DNA of 64,000 nucleotides from Pseudomonas saxonica (lineage in GTDB: Bacteria > Pseudomonadota > Gammaproteobacteria > Pseudomonadales > Pseudomonadaceae). Below the pieces are notes generated by a model. The model saw nothing but the letters and a program-made list of their open reading frames with translations, did no database searches and was not told the DNA's origin. Every line of letters starts with the position of its first letter. The stretch's first letter is position 1. The position numbers and the translations under genes are program-made. The DNA lies in contig NZ_VFIO01000001.1 of NCBI RefSeq assembly GCF_007858365.1, forward strand, positions 248,001 to 312,000, read 5' to 3'. Below are positions 59,726 through 64,000 of the stretch, in pieces.

Positions 59726-60424
59726 ATGAGCAACGTCGACCACGCCGAGATCGCCAAATTTGAGGCGCTTGCCTATCGCTGGTGGGATCGCGAAAGCGAG
59801 TTCAAGCCACTGCACGACATCAACCCGCTGCGCGTTAACTGGATTGACGAGCGCGTACAACTGGCCGGCAAAAAAGTGCTGGACGTGGGCTGTGGCGGCG
59901 GAATCCTGAGCGAGTCGATGGCTCAACGCGGCGCAACCGTCATGGGCATCGACATGGGCGAGGCCCCGCTGGCGGTGGCACGACTGCATCAACTCGAATC
60001 TGGCGTAAATGTTGACTACCGCCAGATCACGGCCGAAGCGCTGGCAGAAGAAATGCCAGAACAGTTTGACGTTGTGACTTGCCTAGAGATGCTCGAACAC
60101 GTTCCTGATCCAGCATCAGTGATTCGTGCCTGCTACCGCATGGTCAAACCGGGCGGCCAAGTATTTTTCTCGACCATCAATCGCAACCCCAAGTCTTACC
60201 TGTTCGCGATTATCGGCGCCGAATACATCATGAAGTTGATTCCGCGCGGGACTCACGACTTCAAAAAATTCATTCGCCCTTCCGAACTGGGCGCATGGAG
60301 CCGCCAGGCTGGCCTCAGTGTCAAAGACATCATTGGCCTGACTTACAACCCGCTGACCAAGCATTACAAGCTGGCCGCCGACGTTGATGTCAACTACATG
60401 ATTCAAACCCTGCGAGAGGAGTAA
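59726..60424 (+). CDS. ubiG: Ubiquinone biosynthesis O-methyltransferase
   Basis: Carries out both O-methylations in ubiquinone synthesis using S-adenosylmethionine. The 232 residues contain the Rossmann motif [16 protein letters not shown] (about 51-66), [13 protein letters not shown] and [10 protein letters not shown], and match the family in length. AGGAT lies 8 bases before the ATG. The mupP start follows 3 bases after its stop. Confidence 0.97.
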   Translation: MSNVDHAEIAKFEALAYRWWDRESEFKPLHDINPLRVNWIDERVQLAGKKVLDVGCGGGILSESMAQRGATVMGIDMGEAPLAVARLHQLESGVNVDYRQITAEALAEEMPEQFDVVTCLEMLEHVPDPASVIRACYRMVKPGGQVFFSTINRNPKSYLFAIIGAEYIMKLIPRGTHDFKKFIRPSELGAWSRQAGLSVKDIIGLTYNPLTKHYKLAADVDVNYMIQTLREE

Positions 60425-60427
60425 TAC

Positions 60428-61099
60428 ATGCGTTTAAGAGCAGTTCTTTTTGACATGGACGGCACCCTGCTCGACACCGCGCCAGACTTTATCGCTATCT
60501 GTCAGGCCATGCGCGCCGAGCGTGGCCTGCCTCCCATTGCCGACAAGCTGATCCGCGACGAGATTTCTGGCGGCGCTCGCGCCATGGTTGCAGCCACTTT
60601 CAGCATGGACCCGCAGGCGCCAGGTTTTGAAGAACTGCGCCTGGAGTTTCTGGAACGTTATCAGCACGACTGCGCTGTGCACACCAAGTTGTTTGATGGC
60701 ATGGAAGAGTTGTTGGCCGATATCGAAAAAGCGCACCTGGTATGGGGCGTGGTCACGAACAAACCGTTGCGCTTTGCGCAGCCGATCATGGAGCGCCTGG
60801 GGCTGGCACAGCGCTCTGCCCTGCTTATCTGCCCGGATCATGTCACGCACAGCAAGCCTGATCCCGAGCCCATGATTCTGGCCTGCAAAATGCTCGGTCT
60901 TGATCCGGCCAGCGTGTTGTTTGTGGGCGATGACTTGCGCGACATTGAGTCAGGTCGCGATGCAGGCACAAAAACGGCAGCCGTACGTTTTGGCTATATT
61001 CACCCGGACGATAACCCTAGCCATTGGGGCGCCGATGTAGTCGTCGATCATCCGAGCGAGTTGCGCAAAGTGCTGGATAACGCCGTATGCAGCTGCTGA
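60428..61099 (+). CDS. mupP: HAD phosphatase, N-acetylmuramic acid 6-phosphate phosphatase MupP
   Basis: A 223-residue HAD hydrolase with motif [10 protein letters not shown] (9-17), motif II VTNKP, a lysine in HSKPDPEP and motif [14 protein letters not shown]. Older annotations call it phosphoglycolate phosphatase. The gene directly after ubiG in Pseudomonas was shown to be MupP, which acts in the cell-wall recycling route that bypasses fosfomycin-sensitive MurA. The call rests on this conserved position. It starts 3 bases after ubiG, and yciK follows after 36 bases. Confidence 0.85.
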   Translation: MRLRAVLFDMDGTLLDTAPDFIAICQAMRAERGLPPIADKLIRDEISGGARAMVAATFSMDPQAPGFEELRLEFLERYQHDCAVHTKLFDGMEELLADIEKAHLVWGVVTNKPLRFAQPIMERLGLAQRSALLICPDHVTHSKPDPEPMILACKMLGLDPASVLFVGDDLRDIESGRDAGTKTAAVRFGYIHPDDNPSHWGADVVVDHPSELRKVLDNAVCSC

Positions 61100-61135
61100 C
61101 CAGCGCGCCACTCCTGTTTTCTGCTGAGGGTCTTT

Positions 61136-61876
61136 ATGTTTGATTATTGCGCACGCCCCAACTTGCTTCAGGGTCGGGTCATTCTGGTTACCGGCGCAGG
61201 CCGCGGCATTGGTGCTGCTGCGGCTAAAACCTACGCCGCACACGGCGCAACCGTGTTGCTGCTGGGTAAAACCGAGGCCAATCTGACTGAGGTTTACGAT
61301 GAAATTGAAGCTGCCGGCCACCCGCAACCGGCGGTTATCCCGTTCAATCTAGAAACGGCTCAGCCTCACCAATATGACGAACTGGCGGCTATGATCGAGC
61401 GTGAGTTCGGCCACCTGGACGGGCTGCTGCACAATGCGTCCATCATTGGCCCGCGCACACCACTGGAGCAACTGTCTGGCGAGAATTTCATGCGCGTGAT
61501 GCATGTGAACGTCAACGCCACGTTTATGCTCACCAGCACCCTGCTGCCCCTGCTAAAACTGTCACAGGATGCATCCGTGATATTTACCTCCAGCAGCGTG
61601 GGCCGCAAAGGCCGTGCGTACTGGGGCGCTTATGGCGTTTCCAAGTTTGCCACCGAAGGGCTGATGCAAACATTGGCGGACGAAGTCGACTCCATCACCC
61701 CGGTACGCTCCAACAGCATCAACCCTGGCGCCACCCGGACCAGCATGCGGGCCTTGGCTTACCCAGGGGAAAACCCGCAAAACAATCCGGAGCCGCACCA
61801 AATCATGCCGGTTTATCTGTACCTGATGGGCCCGGACAGTACCGGGATCAACGGTCAAGCATTCGACGCCCAATAA
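61136..61876 (+). CDS. YciK-type short-chain oxidoreductase
   Basis: A 246-residue SDR. Visible are VTGAGRGIGAAAAKTYA near residue 18, LLGKTE after strand 2, HNASIIGPRTPLEQL in place of NNAG, SSSVGRKGRAYWGAYGVSKFA with the S, Y and K of the active site, and NPGATRTSMRA. It resembles E. coli YciK, whose substrate is not settled. Its conserved place behind ubiG and mupP suggests a shared transcript. A strong terminator follows. Confidence 0.92.
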   Translation: MFDYCARPNLLQGRVILVTGAGRGIGAAAAKTYAAHGATVLLLGKTEANLTEVYDEIEAAGHPQPAVIPFNLETAQPHQYDELAAMIEREFGHLDGLLHNASIIGPRTPLEQLSGENFMRVMHVNVNATFMLTSTLLPLLKLSQDASVIFTSSSVGRKGRAYWGAYGVSKFATEGLMQTLADEVDSITPVRSNSINPGATRTSMRALAYPGENPQNNPEPHQIMPVYLYLMGPDSTGINGQAFDAQ

Positions 61877-61892
61877 CTGCAACACAAACAAA

Positions 61893-61927
61893 AAACCGCA
61901 GGTCGCGAATCACGCAACCTGCGGTTT
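61893..61927. terminator. Rho-independent terminator, convergent
   Basis: AAACCGCAGGT pairs with ACCTGCGGTTT (61893-61903 with 61917-61927). On the plus strand it is followed by further T residues, and on the minus strand by a T-rich run. It serves the end of yciK and, from the other side, the TenA-like gene. Confidence 0.9.
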
Positions 61928-61957
61928 TTTTTGATGTAAAAAAGCCTTTAAAACGTC

Positions 61958-62743
61958 TCAGGCTTCCGCCAAGAGATGCGACTCACGGACAACCGACTTT
62001 TTTTCGAACTCAAGGCAGCTCTGCAAAAAGAGGTACTTGTAGTCATAGCTCTTGCAGATGGCTTTACGCAGCTCGGTTTGCAGCGCTTCACTGGGATTCA
62101 TCCCAGCCAGCGTACAAATAATTTCAAGCGCCTCCCATGGGTGCTCGTCATCGTATTGAGCATGCATCTTCAGCCACTTCATGGTGCGTTTACGACCCTC
62201 TTCAGGGAATGATTCTTCGTAAACGTTTTTAGAGCACACCACCGCAGCCCATTCACCCACCGCGCCTTCGATTGCGTAGTTGGTCGCCGCCATGGCAACA
62301 GCCAACGAATCTGTTGCACAGCTATGCCAGCACCAATCGTTCAAGGCCTGGAATTCGGCCGGGATATCTTGCGCATTCATGTCTTCAAGACTTACACCAT
62401 GCGCCTTTGCCCAATGCACCCAATAATCCGCATGGTTAAGCTCCACACGAATGTTGCGAATCAACCAGCGTCGAGCCATGTCCTCGCCGCGATGACGTCC
62501 ATATCGGGTTTTGCCCAGGTTATGACCCATATACAACGAAAACTGCTCAACGACTGGCCAACCCCCAATGAGATACATACGCATGGTCTTCGGGCTAAGC
62601 GTGTTGTCGCGCATTCGCTGGAATATCTCGTGCTCAACAACCCTGCGCTTGCTTTCATAGCAATCGCGGATCAGCTTTTGAGCCCATTGCGGATAGCTGG
62701 TCGCTTCCATGAGAGGCCCAGTTCTTTCGTATGCATCGATCAC
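61958..62743 (-). CDS. TenA/PqqC-like helical protein (possible diiron oxidase)
   Basis: A 261-residue all-helical protein of the heme-oxygenase-like fold, annotated elsewhere as TenA-family or iron-containing redox enzyme. It lacks an obvious TenA active-site cysteine arrangement. It carries acidic and histidine residues at the spacing of heme-oxygenase-like diiron enzymes: VVEHEIF (about 36-42), ELNHADYW, NYAIEGAVGEW and QYDDEHPWEALE near 200. The GTG at 62741-62743 has AAGGA about 8 bases upstream. It follows a GGDEF-EAL gene by 44 bases in the same direction. Substrate unknown. Confidence 0.75.
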   Translation of the reverse strand: MIDAYERTGPLMEATSYPQWAQKLIRDCYESKRRVVEHEIFQRMRDNTLSPKTMRMYLIGGWPVVEQFSLYMGHNLGKTRYGRHRGEDMARRWLIRNIRVELNHADYWVHWAKAHGVSLEDMNAQDIPAEFQALNDWCWHSCATDSLAVAMAATNYAIEGAVGEWAAVVCSKNVYEESFPEEGRKRTMKWLKMHAQYDDEHPWEALEIICTLAGMNPSEALQTELRKAICKSYDYKYLFLQSCLEFEKKSVVRESHLLAEA

Positions 62744-62787
62744 TATCGGGTTCCTTCTGAGAGGTGATTTGCAAAACAGGGCAGCAC

Positions 62788-64000
62788 TTAACGTAATGTG
62801 CCCGGTGACTTCAAAGCAAAAGCCTTAGGGCGCCTAGGCCGACAGCGCAAACTGTCGCGCGTAAATTCGCGCGGACGCTCAACGTTGTAGCCTTGAGCAT
62901 AATCGACACCGATCTCGGCCAAAGCATGCTCAATTTGCGGGTTTTCGACAAATTCGGCAATAGTCCGTTTACCCATAACATGCCCGATGTGATTAATCAC
63001 CTCAACCATCGCCCGATTAATGGGGTCGTCAAGCATGTCCCTGACGAAACTCCCATCTATTTTCAAAAAGTCGACCGGCAAATGCTTTAAATAGGCGAAA
63101 GAAGACATACCTGCGCAAAAGTCATCGAGAGAGAAATGACAGCCCAACCCTTTTAGCTCATTGATAAAACGAATAGCGCTGCCTAAATTGGCAATTGCAC
63201 TGGTTTCGGTGATTTCAAAACATATGCGCTCGGGGGCAACCCCATAACACTCGAACTGCTCATGCAAGAACGCCAGAAAGTCTTCATCACCAATGGTTGT
63301 GCCCGACAAGTTGATCGCACACATGACCATAGGCTGGCCCGGGTTGAGTGCCGTAAAGCTGGAAATAGTCTTGAATACATTTTCGACTACCCATCGGTCA
63401 ATTGATGTCATTAACCCATAACGCTCAGCCGCGGGAATAAAACTGTCAGGCATGATCATGCCGCCTTTTTCATCGCGCAATCGCAGGAGGATTTCGATAT
63501 GCCCTGAGTCCTCATGCTCATGATTGAGCAGAGCGATTTCCTGCGAATAAAGGCAAAACTGGTTTTCTTCCAACGCCACATGCAAGCGTTGAACCCAAGC
63601 CATCTCACCAAAACGCAAAGACAGCTCCGAATCATCGGCATGATAAACCTGAACCCGGTTTCGACCTTTCTCTTTAGCCATGTAACACGCCATATCGGCG
63701 GCCCGCATCGAAGTCTCCAGCGTCACCGGGGCCTGATGGATATGAACCAGACCAATGCTGATCGTGTTCAAAAACGGGCGGCCCTTCCAGGCGAAGTGCA
63801 AACTTTGCACCGTCTGGCGCAAGCCTTCGGCAATCTTTTCTGCAGCATCAGCAGGGCAATTCTCTAGCAGGATGCCGAACTCATCTCCGCCAAGGCGTGC
63901 CAGCGTATCGCCTTCGCGCAAACCGGACTGCAATACCGCACAAATATGGCGTAACAGTTCATCACCTGCCGCATGACCGCACGTATCATTAACCAGCTTG
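62788..64000 (-). CDS. GGDEF-EAL protein, C-terminal part (truncated by window edge)
   Basis: At least 403 residues of a cyclic-di-GMP enzyme; the start lies beyond the window. The GGDEF domain shows REGDTLARLGGDEF, meaning an intact active site plus an RxxD inhibitory site five residues before it. The EAL domain shows EILLRLRDE, INLSG, FEITET, LDDFCAG, LKIDGSFVRD, AEFVEN and GYNVERP, so most catalytic residues are kept. A cysteine replaces the usual glycine in the loop-6 DDFGxG. The last 25 residues are basic and proline-rich (RCRPRRPKAFAL). Both activities are possible; the N-terminal sensory part is not visible. A TenA-like gene follows. Confidence 0.93.
   Translation of the reverse strand, partial: KLVNDTCGHAAGDELLRHICAVLQSGLREGDTLARLGGDEFGILLENCPADAAEKIAEGLRQTVQSLHFAWKGRPFLNTISIGLVHIHQAPVTLETSMRAADMACYMAKEKGRNRVQVYHADDSELSLRFGEMAWVQRLHVALEENQFCLYSQEIALLNHEHEDSGHIEILLRLRDEKGGMIMPDSFIPAAERYGLMTSIDRWVVENVFKTISSFTALNPGQPMVMCAINLSGTTIGDEDFLAFLHEQFECYGVAPERICFEITETSAIANLGSAIRFINELKGLGCHFSLDDFCAGMSSFAYLKHLPVDFLKIDGSFVRDMLDDPINRAMVEVINHIGHVMGKRTIAEFVENPQIEHALAEIGVDYAQGYNVERPREFTRDSLRCRPRRPKAFALKSPGTLR

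Overview
The window reads as a chromosomal segment of a Pseudomonas, most like the P. fluorescens group. Three gene orders support this: recR-ybaB-dnaX-ffs-ligA-zipA-smc followed by a purine-oxidation cluster; gyrA-serC-pheA-hisC-tyrA/aroA-cmk-rpsA-ihfB; and mtnA/mtaD-ubiG-mupP-yciK. The flagellin gene has a sigma-28-type promoter. Genus and group come from gene order and protein recognition by eye; no database search was possible.

Layout. 1-0.6 kb: N-terminal part of flagellin fliC, leftward. 0.9-11.7 kb: a leftward housekeeping block (recR, ybaB, dnaX, 4.5S RNA, ligA, zipA, smc). 11.7-21 kb: a purine-catabolism island, with xdhABC and guaD reading rightward between two FCD-type GntR regulators, followed by a BenE-type transporter. 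21-24.5 kb: two oxidoreductases, pyrF, a 55-residue membrane protein and a ComEA-like helix-hairpin-helix protein. 24.8-41 kb: an AT-rich, leftward O-antigen locus of the Wzx/Wzy type. 41.1-47.6 kb: the conserved upstream flank of that locus (rfaH, a beta-CASP metallo-beta-lactamase protein, wzz, a LapA-domain protein, ihfB, rpsA). 47.7-56.8 kb: cmk, the tyrA-aroA fusion, hisC, pheA, serC and gyrA. 57.1-62 kb: methionine salvage (mtnA, mtaD), ubiG, mupP and yciK. 62-64 kb: a TenA/PqqC-like helical protein and the C-terminal part of a GGDEF-EAL protein cut by the window edge.

How the O-antigen genes work together. WbpM and a WbpV/WbpK-type reductase should make UDP-QuiNAc or UDP-FucNAc, which WbpL loads as a sugar phosphate onto undecaprenyl phosphate. 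RmlA supplies dTDP-glucose. RmlC points to dTDP-rhamnose. The FdtB-like aminotransferase and the FdtD-like ketoisomerase/acetyltransferase fusion point to a dTDP-3-acetamido-3,6-dideoxyhexose. RmlB and RmlD are not in this window and must be encoded elsewhere. Three glycosyltransferases, Wzy, Wzx and Wzz complete the polymerisation system. At the far end sits a second module, a polyprenyl-phosphate glycosyltransferase plus a small SMR-type flippase plus a DUF2142 membrane protein. It has the logic of a GtrABC-type periplasmic glycosylation system.

The most interesting signal is regulatory. A perfect match to the enterobacterial ops element (GGCGGTAGCGTG) lies in the leader of the O-antigen operon, 72 bases after the stop of a rfaH gene. 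The specialised antiterminator and its DNA target are therefore side by side at the head of a roughly 16-kb operon.
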